A DNA stretch of 64,000 bases from positions 11,150,501 to 11,214,500 of the forward strand of contig NC_037092.1 in assembly GCF_002994745.2 (NCBI RefSeq). The letters are read 5' to 3'. The notes beneath the pieces are model-generated. The model ran no database searches and had not been told where the DNA came from. It worked only from the letters and a program-made list of their open reading frames with translations. Below, piece by piece: positions 22,560 to 35,177 of the stretch (positions within the stretch are counted from its first letter, which is position 1; each line of letters begins with the position of its first letter). The position numbers were made by a program, and so were the translations under genes. The stretch is from Rosa chinensis (lineage: Eukaryota; Streptophyta; Magnoliopsida; Rosales; Rosaceae).

Positions 22560-24320
22560 TCTCATTATGAGGTTTATATAAGGTTACATTAATTATGTAT
22601 ACAAAAGGCAATACATAATAGCTATACTAATCAATCGCACATTACAAGTATGTCAATCGCATACATTACGAGTTTGTCAATCGCATACATTAAGCAATAC
22701 TTATTGCATGAATAGTCATTATCATTTACAACATCGAAGTATCATTCACCTGAATATTGAATAGTGTCTTCCCTCTGTTCTTTAGTGAAAGAGATTGAGT
22801 TTTGTGTGTAATTGGATTTTCAGTCTCTGATCATCGTATTGATAATGTGAGCTGTAGTGCAGTATTCTTAATTCATGTGATCTCCTATTGGCTATTGCCC
22901 AAAACATGGTACTCCTAATGAACCAGCATATTGAGAGTGTAAAGCTCAGAAAGGTAGCATACATGTCATGATTCATGAACTCCATTATCATCAAAGTTAA
23001 CATTAACAATTCACTTGGGAGCTGCGACTGGGAATTGAGTGATGATTAATATTTGGAATTTTGAACTTTGGTAGCAGCTTTGAAGAACATGAACCCTTTA
23101 ACAAGCTTGGATTTCAATCAGAAGAAGCTGATCGAGCTGAGCATGAGCTTCTTATAGTTCCTTTGAGCCTACTATGGGTGTCCCAAGGATTACTCTTGGG
23201 TTTGTGTTATAGGGATATGGTCCATTTCTTTGTTGTTTGTTGGTTGCAAAGTCCATAAGGAGTTGGGCTATCTATGTTATCTTTGGGCTTTGTAGTTTGT
23301 GTCTCACTACCTCTCGTCTGGTTAAGTCAATCTTCATTACCAAAAGAAATGGACGTACAAGAAATAATGAAGTTGGAATTGACTGTTGGACACAGATTGG
23401 TCATATTCGCATTCAGGAAAATTAGAATACGGCAAAAAAAAGTTGGGAAACCTGAAATAAAATATGTTTTGAACAATCTACAACATGTTTAAGAAAACTC
23501 AGCAAAGTGGTGTAAAATACAATAAAATTTTTAGAACATTTCCAATGGTAGAAATTGTTTTTTAGTTAAATTTAGCTAAAGTTGTTAAATATAGCTATTG
23601 GTTACATTTGTAGGACTCTCCAAGTGTGGAGAGTAGAAAAAAACTTACTTTTCCCTTAAGATATGAAAAATGCATCTTATTTTCCAGAATATCTCTACTT
23701 TGTACGATTTATCTTTAGGTGCAAAAGTATATATGCACAATGTAGAATATTACCTCTTTAGATGGATCAAAACCTTATTATGAATACCCATATGAAATAT
23801 CTATTTAATTGTATAATGCTCATGTTAGACGTGACCTAATTAAACCCAAAATGAAATATCAACCAAAATTCTATATTCTTCTTATTTGCCACAGCGCATC
23901 TCTGTAGTGTATCCTCCTCTTCGTCACCATAAATCACTTTATCAGTTTCCTCCCATCGCAATCAACTTCCTCCTTAAGAGACGACAAACACAAATTGGGA
24001 TGGGTTTCCAACTGGATTAAAACTTAAAATCTACAGCAAGGTTGTTGGAGTGATGGAACAAAGGGTGTTGAGTTTGTTGCAGAGGTGTAGAGAAAGAAGA
24101 AAAGAAGAAGAATATGGATGGATAGGGAAGAGGAAGAGTCAGAGTCAAACAATAATCAATGAGTTTTATTTATTTTATTAAGATAAAAAGCTGAAAAGTA
24201 ATAGACTTAACGGTGTTAATCTCTATTAAGTTGATGGACAGGTATCACGAGATAGGAGCAGTGACAGAGTTTGGACAGACTTATTGGGGACATGTGATTT
24301 CCTCCCAAAAGGAAAAGGAA
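22560..24320. other. Intergenic, no gene seen
   Basis: Holds a short three-copy repeat around GTCAATCGCATACATTA (22627-22700), AT-rich stretches and unsupported short frames. Confidence 0.55.
22627..22700. repeat. Three-copy ~25 bp tandem repeat
   Basis: CAATCGCA(TA)CATTA recurs three times with small changes. Confidence 0.65.
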
Positions 24321-24494
24321 AAGCAAAAGCAAAAGCTTCAATGATTAAAGGCATATATTAGAAAGTAAATGGACTATCGAGACTTTGTAATGGCGTAGAC
24401 TCACCTTCACTCCCTCATTTTGAGTCATTGCCCACTCAAAAGTATATAGATTCTCATCGTACGTGACTCAATGTCTCAAGCTCAACCAAAAGTT
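24321..24494 (+). repeat. Left member of an inverted repeat pair bounding a 20 kb block
   Basis: The stretch from GCAAAAGCAAAAGCTTCAAT through CTCAAGCTCAACCAAAAGTT matches the reverse complement of 43935-44140 at roughly 80 percent by eye. The right copy carries a ~30 bp insertion. Shared landmarks include ATGATTAAAGGCATATATTA and GACTCACCTTCACTC. Confidence 0.75.
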
Positions 24495-25601
24495 AGTAAT
24501 CAAACAAGGAGTAGGCTGCAATGAACCAACACATTTGTAGACCACCAGATGCCGTCTGCTTTTCTGTTAGACTGACCAAGTCAACTCACATAGGACAAGT
24601 TTGATGAAACTGTAAAGTATGAAGTTACCGCAGGGGCTTTTAGGGGAGAAGGGGAGAGGCAGCTGCATCGAGGAGGAGATAAGATTCCAAGAGCCGTCGT
24701 CCTTCATCTCTACAAAATGCCAATCTGCAAAGGATATCTCATTTTACCGAGAAGATTGCGACCTGCAAAGAAAGCCCACTGTATTTTGAAAACCGAGTTT
24801 CAGATTATCGAAATAGGGCGAAATAAGGCAAATCCTTGTAAGTATTGGCTGCCGGAAGGAAGGAGTAGACTCAGGTTTTGTGACTATCTCTGCTCCGATT
24901 TGTTGTTGTTAGTCTTTTTTTTTTTTTTTTGGTTGTTGTTAGTCGTTTAGTATATGGAGGAAATGTGAAATTGAAGGGAATAAGAAATTGCATCTGCCGA
25001 TTTTGGGATTGAGCATGGAGTGGTTTGATTTCTGATATGGGAATCTGCATTCGATTAATTATGAAAATAGTATAGACATTATGCTTAATGATGAGATTCT
25101 GGGTTAGTCTCGATGTTAAGTGTTACATTACAAGTTCCTTGAATTGAGATTCTGGGTTATTTTGATATAACGCCGTGTCGTGTTAGATTCTACAATTTTC
25201 ATATCGAATATAATAGTTTATGCCATGGATTTGATTAAGTTGTTCAAATTTGGTTGTGTTATTCATGCGTTTGTTTGATTTTGATGAAAGAATTTAGCTT
25301 TATGAAAACTTTGGTTATGTTAGTTGGCTTGGTGGTAGAATCAGTTTCATTGCATATGAGTGTGTTTTTGTATGATTCTGGTGGCTGTTTATCTGATGAA
25401 CACTCTATTCTGGGTTTAATAGTGTTTTTGGTAGTCAGAAAAGTGTGAGTTTTATCTACAACTTATAGTTATCTATGAGCTTTAAAAAAGTTTCAGAAGA
25501 AAAGTTATATTTCATACCTGTGTGTTTTGTTTAGTATGTTTCGTTTTAGTATATGTCTGTGTGTTGGTTATGACCAGGCTGTGTATCTATTAAATTTATA
25601 G

Positions 25602-27804
25602 GGCTGCTCCAACTGCGCTGTCGAAGAGACATGCTGATGGTTCATTGCCAATTGAAGATTTCAACATAGTACTTGAAAATCAGAGTGGGAAGAAAGTACA
25701 AATGGGATCGGAGACTGATCAGCAGTATGATTTAATCAGGGTTCAGTAATTTCTGTTCTCAAGTTAGATCCTTCTATGAGAAATTAAGGGGATGCAATTC
25801 CATTTTGAGTTTGAAGTAAGATTTGAAATGTTGTTTGACAGGGCAATCATGATGAGCCTGATGTTACATACCAATGCAAAGCAACTGATTAAAGCACAAA
25901 ATTACAAAGATGCAATGGAAGTGCTCAGCATGGAGGAGGTTTGTTACTGGTGCCTTTTTGCAACGATAGTTTCGTTCATATGAAATTTGCAAGTTACTTG
26001 GCTTGTCCATGCTTGTTACAGTAGCTTATGTCTCCTAAACTCTGTGGTTTGTATTTTCTTCCTTTTTTTCATTCTTGTAGGAGGCTTTCTCTCTGCGATC
26101 CATCGGTTATTAAGGTGAGTGAGTTACTTTATTGTAGACATTGTGTTACTATGAAGTACATGTGGCTGTGTAACTTTGACAGTTAAACTATATCAATCTG
26201 CCTTTCACTTTGTTAGATTGGTTTCAATATGAGTGTATAACATTCGCCATGTTTTGTTTGCTTTTAGCTGGTCGATAATCCTTCTATACTGCAAATCGAT
26301 ATGGTTTGGTGTTATTTCATGCTTAGAGACATCAACTGGCTCTCAGTGGCAAGAATTCGCCTTGAGAAAGCCAGAGAAGGTCTTGAACGAGCTCATGGAA
26401 AGGACTCTTCTCGTGTTAGACTCCTTCAGGCAGGTCGTTATCCAGAGCGTGCACTGTGACTACTTCTACTACATATCTGAATGTTTGTCTACACTACGCA
26501 GGTCTACTTACTTTGTTGATTCTCATTATAGATATTTGATACTGGAGCTGCTGGAAGGGGTGGCGGCGTATCACCGTGGTCAGGTTGATAAGTCAATGAA
26601 GGTGTTGACTTCTGTACAAGAGTTGTTCACCCAGGTAATTGGAAAGGAGAAGGGCCATGTCATGCACTGAATGTTTGCCTCTCGTAGATAGGATTATGGA
26701 GGTCCAAACTTATAAAATGTACTTCAATTTACAGTCAAGTCTTCTCTTCGTACAAATGCAAAGTGCACAAATTTTGTTTAAAAAAAAAAGATGGATTTCC
26801 TTTTTCAAGTTTCCACAGAATTTATCAAGCACATTTTGCTGGTATTCTATGTCTCCCACTTTTCTGAGTGAAACCATTAGTTTCAACAAAATCCAATTAA
26901 CATGTATTTTTGGTTGTGGATTCCAGCTTCAGGTGCTGGATGAATCTCTTTCTCTTGTGATGATTATGGGCTTCAGAGAACGAGATACAAAAAGGGCACC
27001 GAGGATGAGCAATCAAGATGTTTCCATCAGCCCTGTATAGTCGTTAGTCATCCTAAGAGTTTCTTGACTTTGCAGGTTTGAAAAGGAGCTTGCTGCTGAA
27101 GCACTATGAGGAAATGACAGTGGAGAAGGCATTCGATTTGACAAATCCACAGACCAATTCTTCCATACAGGTGACTTGAACATTTTTGTTTGAACACTAT
27201 TTGAAGTTTATTTAGAGAATGAACACTATTAAATTTATTTACTTGCAGCAACATCTTGAATCGAGGAAAAGTAAACTACAGTGCCAAGCAGTAGATGCTT
27301 CAGTTGAAGCTTTTGTACGCATGGCCTTTGACAGATCATTAGGTACATAAAACAGATGTTATTATACTTGGTTTATGTTTGTGAGGCCAAATCGTGCTCA
27401 CTCTGATGTTTACAACTTTGTGTTCAGCAGTCTTAGCTTTGCAGGGTGGAGGGACAATGGACCAAGCAATCTGTCCACTGCTCTCGGGACAGGCACCAAA
27501 CACCACAGATGCAGCTAACCAATCTGAGGCAATTCCTGCAGTCAATGCTAACAACAATAGTCAATCTGATGTTGCAATTGACATTGCAAATTCTCTTGCG
27601 TCAATGCTTGATAATCAAAATGGTCAAGTTGGAGGTCCTTCAACGTCTAGTAATGCATCAGAGCGTGATTCAGAAATGGAAAGCCAACTTGCTGAAGAAC
27701 TAGCACAAGGAGATGCTTTCACTGACTATGATATTGAAGTTACTAGACAAGGTGAAGTCATAAGTGAGTACTTAGCTCTACTGAATTCAGCGGGAACAAA
27801 GTGA
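25602..27804 (+). pseudogene. NUB1-like (NEDD8 ultimate buster 1) pseudogene with introns
   Basis: NUB1 proteins carry a UBL domain and UBA domains and bring NEDD8/ubiquitin-linked proteins to the proteasome. Exons: 25602-25724, 25842-25938, 26081-26114, 26268-26455, 26532-26634, 26927-27040, 27076-27170, 27249-27342 and 27428-27804. Conserved blocks seen: KRHADGSLPIEDFN, MLHTNAKQLIKAQ, LQIDMVWCYFMLRD, LELLEGVAAYHRGQ, a UBA-like LSLVMIMGFRERDTKRA and the tail GDAFTDYDIEV. Lesions: loss of 2 bp in a CT run in exon 26081-26114; sequence after NQDV diverging to TAG with at least one exon missing; and a frameshift with TGA at 27107-27109. No UBL exon was found upstream. Introns are retained, so it is a DNA-level copy and not a retrocopy. 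Confidence 0.82.
27428..27804 (+). CDS. Last exon of the NUB1-like relic (open)
   Basis: An open exon of about 125 residues starting AVLALQGGGTMDQA (an eroded UBA segment). It runs through a Ser/Asn-rich linker to the conserved end GDAFTDYDIEV...EYLALLNS and stop TGA at 27802. Acceptor TTCAG, phase 1. It is well preserved compared with the middle exons. Confidence 0.7.
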
Positions 27805-28219
27805 ATATCACTCTGCCAATAAGAATTGCGACTTTAACAACCATGCATGTACATGTATAATAACAATAGGTCAAGGATCTAGTTATGGTGATGGTGTTCC
27901 AGATGATCAATGTCTTTGATCCGGCATTTTCCCGACCGTTCCAAGACTAATATTGGTGCCATGTAGTTTATCTAACCCGCCTTTCACCATTTCTGGAATT
28001 ATAAAAAAGCATATTTGCTGCTTTTAAGTAAATGCGGTATAAACATGGTATAAACATTCTGATTTACTAGTATCAATTCAGGATGTGATATCCATCTCGA
28101 AATATAAGGGCAACAATGTTAGAGGACAGTCAATGACTTGTGAAAGGTGCAAAAGAATACAAGATTACATGAGGTTGCCTATCATTAGCATTCACAAAAT
28201 TTTCTGAATTTATAAAATG

Positions 28220-28700
28220 TTATTTCTCAGATTCATCATTGGAATGAGATTCACTGTCTATGACCATAACTATCTGCTTAATTTTAGATTCTTCATCCTC
28301 AACTTGGGTTTCCTTGTAATCCTTGGGAAGTACATTACAATTAATGGTCTGCCATACCGGTCTCTCTGACTGGAATAATCTGTTGGTTGAAAGTAGCCAT
28401 TAGATTCACTAAATAGGGAGACAGAGGGAAAAGAGATAGAGGCTTACGGATGCTTGCAAAGTGTGGGGCATTTAATTGCAACTGCATACTTGCAGGTGGA
28501 TATCTATGTAATTGAACTAATCATAGCTCTCAGCTCTGAGCATACAAATCTCACCTGCAAAATGCATATAGAGTAAGGAGAAGAGGGATGGGAACAGAAA
28601 AATGAAAACTAAATAAAGTTCATAGCTTCATATTTCAGTATCTCGAAGCTGTTTTGTAAGATCACAAGTGGTTCCGTTCGTATATTAATGAGGATGATAC
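28220..28700 (-). pseudogene. OS-9-like ER lectin pseudogene (C-terminal MRH region)
   Basis: OS-9 binds trimmed N-glycans through its MRH domain and feeds misfolded proteins to the HRD1 ERAD ligase. Three minus-strand exons are readable. 28700-28634 gives YHPH then TNGTTCDLTKQLRDTE. 28554-28448 gives VRFVCSELRAMISSIT then ISTCKYA...CPTLCKH. 28379-28220 gives LFQSERPVWQTINCN...VLPKDYKET and an acidic C-terminus with stop TAA at 28222-28220. Lesions: nonsense TAA at 28687-28685, nonsense TAG at 28506-28504, and loss of the first donor (GAA|AT instead of GT at 28633). Upstream OS-9 exons are not seen, so this is a 3' fragment. Confidence 0.8.
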
Positions 28701-29148
28701 CTGTATGAAAAGAGCATGTTGATAATGAGAATGTGTCCATCTATATCAACGATAACAAGAAAATGCGCATATATCAATCAATTCAGTTTTATTTCAATTA
28801 TTTTGCATAAATCAGTTGTCACTTGTCAAAGACAAAGTTTTTTACAACTAAAGCAATTAGACCATGATCACAATGCGCTATCGGTTAATATTCACAGTCA
28901 AAACAATATTCAAAGTGGAAATACTATACAAACTAATTCCAAAGTCAAAAACTAAACATGGGTTTGTAACTTTCTGCAAGAAATTACAAACCTTAACATC
29001 AATAGCCACAACCATTTTCAGACATAATAAGCAAATTTGGGCAAAAAGGAATACCGATCAAAACACCAAGAAAGATTAACACTCCAAAGCAACCTTAGAA
29101 GCAGTATTGAAGAAACAGGAGGGAGATTTGCTGAAAGTACCAGTTGTC

Positions 29149-29520
29149 TTATTTAGCACCTGCAGTCACAACAGTGAAGATAGCTTCTTCCTCAAACCAG
29201 TCACCTAGAATATAGTCGTAACTCGTAAGAAAACATAGATAGGTCCAGTCTTGCATTCTCAAGCACTTTCCAAATCCGAATTAGGTATTTAAAGATCTTG
29301 AATTTACAGCAGAAGGATCCAATTCACAACGAACTGATGCTTGCTTTAGAAGAATGCATCCACAAAAGGCAGCAAAGGAAAAAAAAATATATATATGCCT
29401 CAGACTTGGACTGTGACTAACCTCAAAACCTTCTCAGTGTCTGGGCGATTCTTCTTCTTCTTCAGAGTAAGATCAAGGACTCAAAATCGATCAAAGCTTT
29501 CACCCCGTAATCACTGCAGG
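29149..29520 (-). pseudogene. Two-exon gene fragment of unrecognised family
   Basis: Minus strand. An exon at about 29519-29423 follows a CCTGCAG acceptor and reads DYGVKALIDFESL, then, one frame over, LTLKKKKNRPDTEKVL up to GAG|GTTAGT. A second exon (29204-29149, acceptor TTCTAG) reads DWFEEEAIFTVVTAGAK and stop TAA. The frame change in the middle looks like a 1 bp loss. The C-terminal peptide looks conserved, but I cannot name the family. A possible 5' UTR exon lies near 29900-30060. Confidence 0.45.
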
Positions 29521-30247
29521 CAGAAGAGAACATTTCAAGACAGTCAATGATATGCAATTCTCAAAATTCCAAACACATACAACCTCTATAATTCTAGACA
29601 CAAAACTAACAATCAACAACACTTTCGGTCAAACCATAGCACATCAAAATCATACCCCAAGGTCTAGCTGAACCAATAACCACAAACCACATTCCAAGCT
29701 AAGCAATTCTCAAAAGGCAAATCAGCATCAACTAGATTTGCTTAAAAATTAAAGCTCGCGTCTTGAAAAGTTGGTGCGTGTTCATCCTCAGATCTAAAAG
29801 AAACCCCAAAATCAAACTCAGAAAGAGATCCCAATTTGGGTTTTACCCATTACCTACAAATTGAAATGGAGAGAATGATTACCCATTCGTGCTGAGCGAA
29901 TTTGCTTTGCTTAGACTGTGGGTGGTTTTGAAGAGGGTGGCGATTGTGCACTGGTTTTGGAAGATGTGGTGGTGCAGCACTGCAGCACAGGCAGTGGGCG
30001 GAGAGTATTGGAGTGCGATGAAATGATAACCCAGACCAAATTATAAAAGCGATATGCCATGGCTGATGGAGATCGGCAAGTAAGTGGAGGACTGTGGTGA
30101 TGGGAAGAGAAAAGAAATGAAACTGATAGCTAAGCTAAAATGGGGGACTTGGAGGGAGGTCCAAAATTAAGAGGGAAGTGAAATTGCACAAGCTGCTGAA
30201 CGCGGGATGTTGAAATGTTAAATTTGAATGCCTTTTCCAATTCGTTA

Positions 30248-31092
30248 GAGCAAGTGCACCCGTAGTCAAGAAAAGGCAAAGTCGAAAAGTCAAGAATTTG
30301 ACCAGTCAAGTTACTATTCACTGCCACTGGACATGGGTTTACACCCGTTGTTTTTCTTGCCCGGTCAACACTGTTCATTATTATATAATTTTAGGGGGTC
30401 TCGAAAATCGACTTTTTACACATACATAATTTGGGAAAACTTCCTTCATGAAAGTTATAGAGATCGTTGATACAATCTCGTGCATACGTGGAACGCAATA
30501 TTCGAAGTTCGTATGAATTTATTATGAATTTTTGAAATCTGAAAATTTTCCATAAATAGCCAAAAAAAAAAAATTCTATTTTGTTTAAAAGGATCTTAAA
30601 TTTTCAGTTTTTCATTTCCCCCCCTCCAGTTCTCTCTCTCGCAGCTGCACCAGACGAAGGTCCGACCCGACCCGGATTTTTCTCCGTCCTCCGGCCAAGG
30701 ACCCGGCCCCCCCCGAGGTCGCCTCACCTCATCCGGCCGCTTCGTCGCCTCAGCCCGCCCAGACGCTGCCCCCAGGTGGAGATCGAAGCAACCCCAGGCG
30801 GGTATGCTTGCTGTTGCTGCTTCAGTGTCTGCTGCTGCTGCCCCCGAGGTCGCCTGACCTCTTCTCTCTCCTCCTCCTGTCACCCACGTTTGGGTGTGGG
30901 TCGAGCTAGCACAAGCCTTGGCTGGGCAAGGAAAATGTCATGGGTATGACTATTTTCTTGGCTGTAGTCAAGAAGGGGTGGGTTTTGCCCGGTTAAAAAA
31001 CCAACGGTGCAAGTAGGGAAATTGAGAGCAAGGTCACCACATCAGATTTTTCTTGACTATGACTATGACTATGACCTCTGGTGGACTTGCTC
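30248..31092. mobile_element. Tourist-like element with GC-rich core (845 bp)
   Basis: The ends GAGCAAGTGCACC and the complement GAGCAAGTCCACC are inverted repeats, followed inward by GTCAAGAAAA on both sides. Flanks are TTA and TAA (a TWA-type target, one base changed). The core (about 30610-30950) is strongly GC- and CpG-rich, unlike its surroundings. It contains a repeated CCCGAGGTCGCCT motif about 140 bp apart. Open frames on both strands of the core have no recognised domain. Confidence 0.65.
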
Positions 31093-31093
31093 T

Positions 31094-31861
31094 AAGCAAG
31101 TAATTTTTTTTTTTTTTTAACACTAGCATCAAGACTTTAAGAGTTATATGCTTGTCAGTTTGTCACTGTATGTGATTTTGATTATACATTGGTTTTGGGT
31201 CGGCAATTAACGTAATTAGTTAATTACCAATCACGGATCATTGGATGAAATAATTGTAATATTTTATGTCTACTGTAAAAAATTCAGTTAATTTTGTTTT
31301 CATATCGACTTCCATCAATTCGCTCTATGCCTCTATCATAATTTAATAGTACTATAATTATACATTAGATTCCTATAAGGATAACCGAGACTTATTATTA
31401 AATTTTGTAACTATTACGTTAACTGATGTCATATTTGCCAACAACCATGCCAATAGTTTCAAACGACATGTGTAATTACTCGGTTGATACATCTAAAATG
31501 TCAAAAATGAAATTTATCAATTTGGTTACTAAAAAGTAATATCAATGTGCCTACTTACCTACTAGTATTGTATAACGTGTTCATTACATATAAGAATATG
31601 TGGACTCTCAAAAGTGACAACGGGATGAAAACTTAATTTGGAAAAACCGACCGTTGGATGAGTGGATCACATTGTTTTATGGATGTGGTAACAAATTCAG
31701 CCAATTTAATCATAGCTTCGACTTCAATCCACTTGGTCAGCTGTAATTAAATTTATAAAACAATACCTATATTCTATATATATTAGGTTTCTCAAAGGGA
31801 AACCCTATCAAGACATATGGATACGGAGAAACCGACCACTAGAAGAGATGAGTGCAATATA
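31094..31861. other. Diverged satellite-like DNA left of the second hAT element
   Basis: Near 31650 the order GACCGTTGGATG, then a GATGTGGT segment, then TTCGACTTCAATCCACTTGGTCA parallels the 505-515 bp satellite units to the right, at much lower similarity. No gene seen. Confidence 0.45.
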
Positions 31862-34746
31862 TAGGCCTCATCATATGGCCCTTGGGCTCCAAGCACGCCC
31901 GGCCCGGCCCTTCCATTAGGGCGGGCCGGCCCGACCCTTTCTCAAATAGGGTAGGGTAAGGGTCATGCAAATGAAACCCAGCCCTACCCTACTGCCCGGC
32001 CCGATTGAGCCCGAAAGGGCCAAGCCTAGCCCGGCCCGGCCCTAAAATTTATATTTTATTTTTATTATTTTTCTATATTACATATTTACATAAAAAGAAA
32101 TAAGAAATATGTTATTTTAGAGAATGTGTATTAGATTGAACATTTGAACCCAATTAATTTATGTAAATCTAATTTTTATATCATACACTCCAAAGAGAAT
32201 GGACACTAATTTTTTTTATAAATCTATATTTATAAATCATACACTCCAAAGAGCAACCTCTATCAATTCAAAGAAAATGAGAAAATCAACCGTTGGATGT
32301 GATTATTACAATAAATTATGCGTGTGATTAAAAATTTAGTCAATTTCACCATAGTTTCGAACCCGATCGGATTGGTCAACCATATTCACTTGTATGTTTT
32401 CTTGGTTGACAGATGGCGTGACAACCGCAAAATGTGCTAATTTTTTTACATCACATTTTTAAATATTTCATCAATGGATGTGCGTAGATATAAGATAAAA
32501 ATTTCAAATTTAATTACAAATATGTTGGTCTATACCAATTTGCCTCCTAAAGTTGTATGACTTATACATTGCATTTAAATGATTGAGGTTACCCTCCATG
32601 AGCAAAATGGGGGACGAAATGGAATTTTTTAAAATAAACCGCTGGATGTTGTTTTCATATGAATATATGTTAGTGGTAGAAATTTCAGCAATTTCCGCCT
32701 TCGGTTGGACCTCGATCTACCCGGTCAACTTAATACCCTAAATAGAACATAAAACAAATATGCTCTTAACCGGTCCTTGGCAATTCACTTTTTTCTATCT
32801 TTCAGCTCCCACACTCTCATGGGTAGGGGGTCTACTTACGGATGTCAAAATTCCGCAACGTTTGTCCGCGCATGGTGCCGCTCCCCTTAGGGAAGTTTGC
32901 TTGTGCAAAGCGTTGACCGCTACGTTGGACGCCTTATTCACAGCAGATCGGCCTAATTTCTTTACACAATACCTATCAATGTTGTATAAACATATGAGAA
33001 TTTTCAGATTGGTCGATTTTCATTTCAAAATTTTTGGATCGCACATAATCCTTATATGCCTTGTAATATAGTATAACAAGTTTATTAGGCTTGTTACCCT
33101 CCATGAGCAAAATGGGGGACGAAATGGAATTTTTTAAAATGAACCGCTGGATGTTGTTTTCATATGAATATATTTTAGTGGTAGAAATTTCAGCAATTTC
33201 CGCCTTCGGTTGGACCTCGATCTACCTGGTCAACTCAATACCCTAAATAGAACATAAAACAAATATGCTCTTAACTGGTCCTTGGCAATTCACTTTTTTC
33301 GATCTTTCAGCTCCCACACTCTCATAGGTATGGGGTCTACTTACGGATGTCAAAATTCCGCAACGTTTGTCCACGCATGGTGCCGCTCCCCTTAGGGAAG
33401 TTTGCTTGTGCAAAGCGTTAACCGCTACGTTGGACGCCTTATTCACGGCAGATCGGCCTAATTTCTTTACACAATACCTATCAATGTTGTATAAACATAT
33501 GAGAATTTTCAGATTAGTCGATTTTCATTTCAAAATTTTTGGATCGCACATAATCCTTATATGCCTTGTAATGTAGTATAACTAGTTTATTAGGCTTGTT
33601 ACCCTCCATGAGCAAAATGGGGGACGAAATGGAATTTTTTAAAATGAACCGCTGGATGTTGTTTTCATATGAATATATGTTAGTGGTAGAAATTTCAGCA
33701 ATTTCCGCCTTCGGTTGGACCTCGATCTACCTGGTCAATTCAATACCCTAAATAGAACATAAAACAAATATGCTCTTAACTGGTCCTTGGCAATTCACTT
33801 TTTTCGATCTTTCAGCTCCCACACTCTCATGGGTATGGGGTCTACTTACGGATGTCAAAATTCCGCAACGTTTGTCCGCGCATGGTGCCGCTCCCCTTAG
33901 GGAAGTTTGCTTGTGCAAAGCGTTGACCGCTACGTTGGACGCCTTATTCACGGCAGGTCGGCCTAATTTCTTTACACAATACCTATCAATGTTGTATAAA
34001 CATATGAGAATTTTCAGATTAGTCGATTTTCATTTCAAAATTTTTGGATCGCACATAATCCTTATATGCCTTGTAATGTAGTATAACTAGTTTATTAGGC
34101 TTGCTACCCTCCATGAGCATTGTCAGATTGATCAATTTCCATTTCGAAATTTTTGGCACACTCGAATAAGCCATAATTTTTTTTTATTTTTTCTATTTTT
34201 TAATTACATTTCTCTTTTTTCTATAATATGCAATTTATCTCTTTCTTTGTAATTGATTTCATAAGTTTTGTTTTCTTTAATTTCTATTTTCTTTCTTACA
34301 CAACAATTAATACTGGGAGATTTATATAGATAGTTAATTGAATATAACCACCTTAAGTAATATTAATAAATGTTATAAGTTACAAGTATTATATGAATAT
34401 AAAATATGTTCAATAAAAAACAATGAGTCTTTTATCACCAATATATACCATTAAGCCATATTTTGAGAAGAAAAAAAATAATGTTTTTTTTTTGTTAAAC
34501 AAATAAGGCCCTTTTTGGCCCATTTCGGCCCTATTTGGCCCTATTTGAGGGCCGGCCCGACCCGGCCCTTTCGGCCCTAACGGATCGGGCTTTTCGGGCG
34601 GGTAAAGGTTAACATATTTAAGCCCCGGCCCGACCCTACCCGGCCCTAAATTTTGTTGACTTTGACTAGGCCAGGCCCGGCCCGGCCCGACCCTAAGCCC
34701 TAAAATTTAGGGTAGGGCCGGCCCTAGCCCGGCCCATGATGACCCC
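31862..34746. mobile_element. Second hAT-type element, 2885 bp, carrying a satellite array
   Basis: Termini TAGGCCTCATCAT and the complement TAGGGGTCATCAT are flanked by the 8 bp duplication GCAATATA (31854-31861, 34747-34754), which supports hAT mobility. Subterminal regions are packed with GGCCC motifs, as in the element at 3697-6090. The interior has no transposase. It has three copies of a 505 bp repeat and a partial fourth. Confidence 0.82.
32591..34140 (+). repeat. 505 bp satellite array A (three units plus partial)
   Basis: ACCCTCCATGAGCA begins units at 32591, 33096, 33601 and 34106, a constant 505 bp spacing. The three complete units differ at only a few positions, so the amplification or homogenisation is recent. 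The open frames of 67-103 residues repeated in each unit reflect the repeat and not a gene. Confidence 0.9.
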
Positions 34747-35177
34747 TAGCAATATACTATGCTTTCTGTAGGAAAATCAGCCAATTTCATCAATGTTTTG
34801 ACTTCGATCCATTTCGTCAAACCAAAGTTAGTTTTATGACTATTAGGTTGACAGATGTCGTATCACCAACAACCATGCCAATAATTTCACATGACGTGTG
34901 TAACTACTCAGTGTATACATCTATAAGGTCGAAAAAGAAATTTATCAATTTTGATTTGGTTTTTAGAAAGTAAAATCAATGTGCCTATTAGTGTTGTATA
35001 ACTTGTTCATTATAATATGTGGACTTTCAAAAGCGACAACACGATGAAAGGTTAATTTGGAAGAAAAAAAAATCAAACATCTAATATAATTACCGAGATT
35101 ACATAATAAATCTCGAACCTTTTAAGCAATCTAATATATAAATATTTTTTAGTTATATCAAAAAGTATACATTCCAT

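Noticed and set aside
26233..26670. 145-residue plus frame as an independent protein
   Set aside because: It crosses real NUB1 exon boundaries in the wrong frame for the first half; the conserved peptide lies in another frame with proper splice sites.
32760..34081. Repeated ~100-residue open frames as a gene family
   Set aside because: They recur because the 505 bp satellite unit recurs; the minus-strand shadows are equally open and no domain is present.
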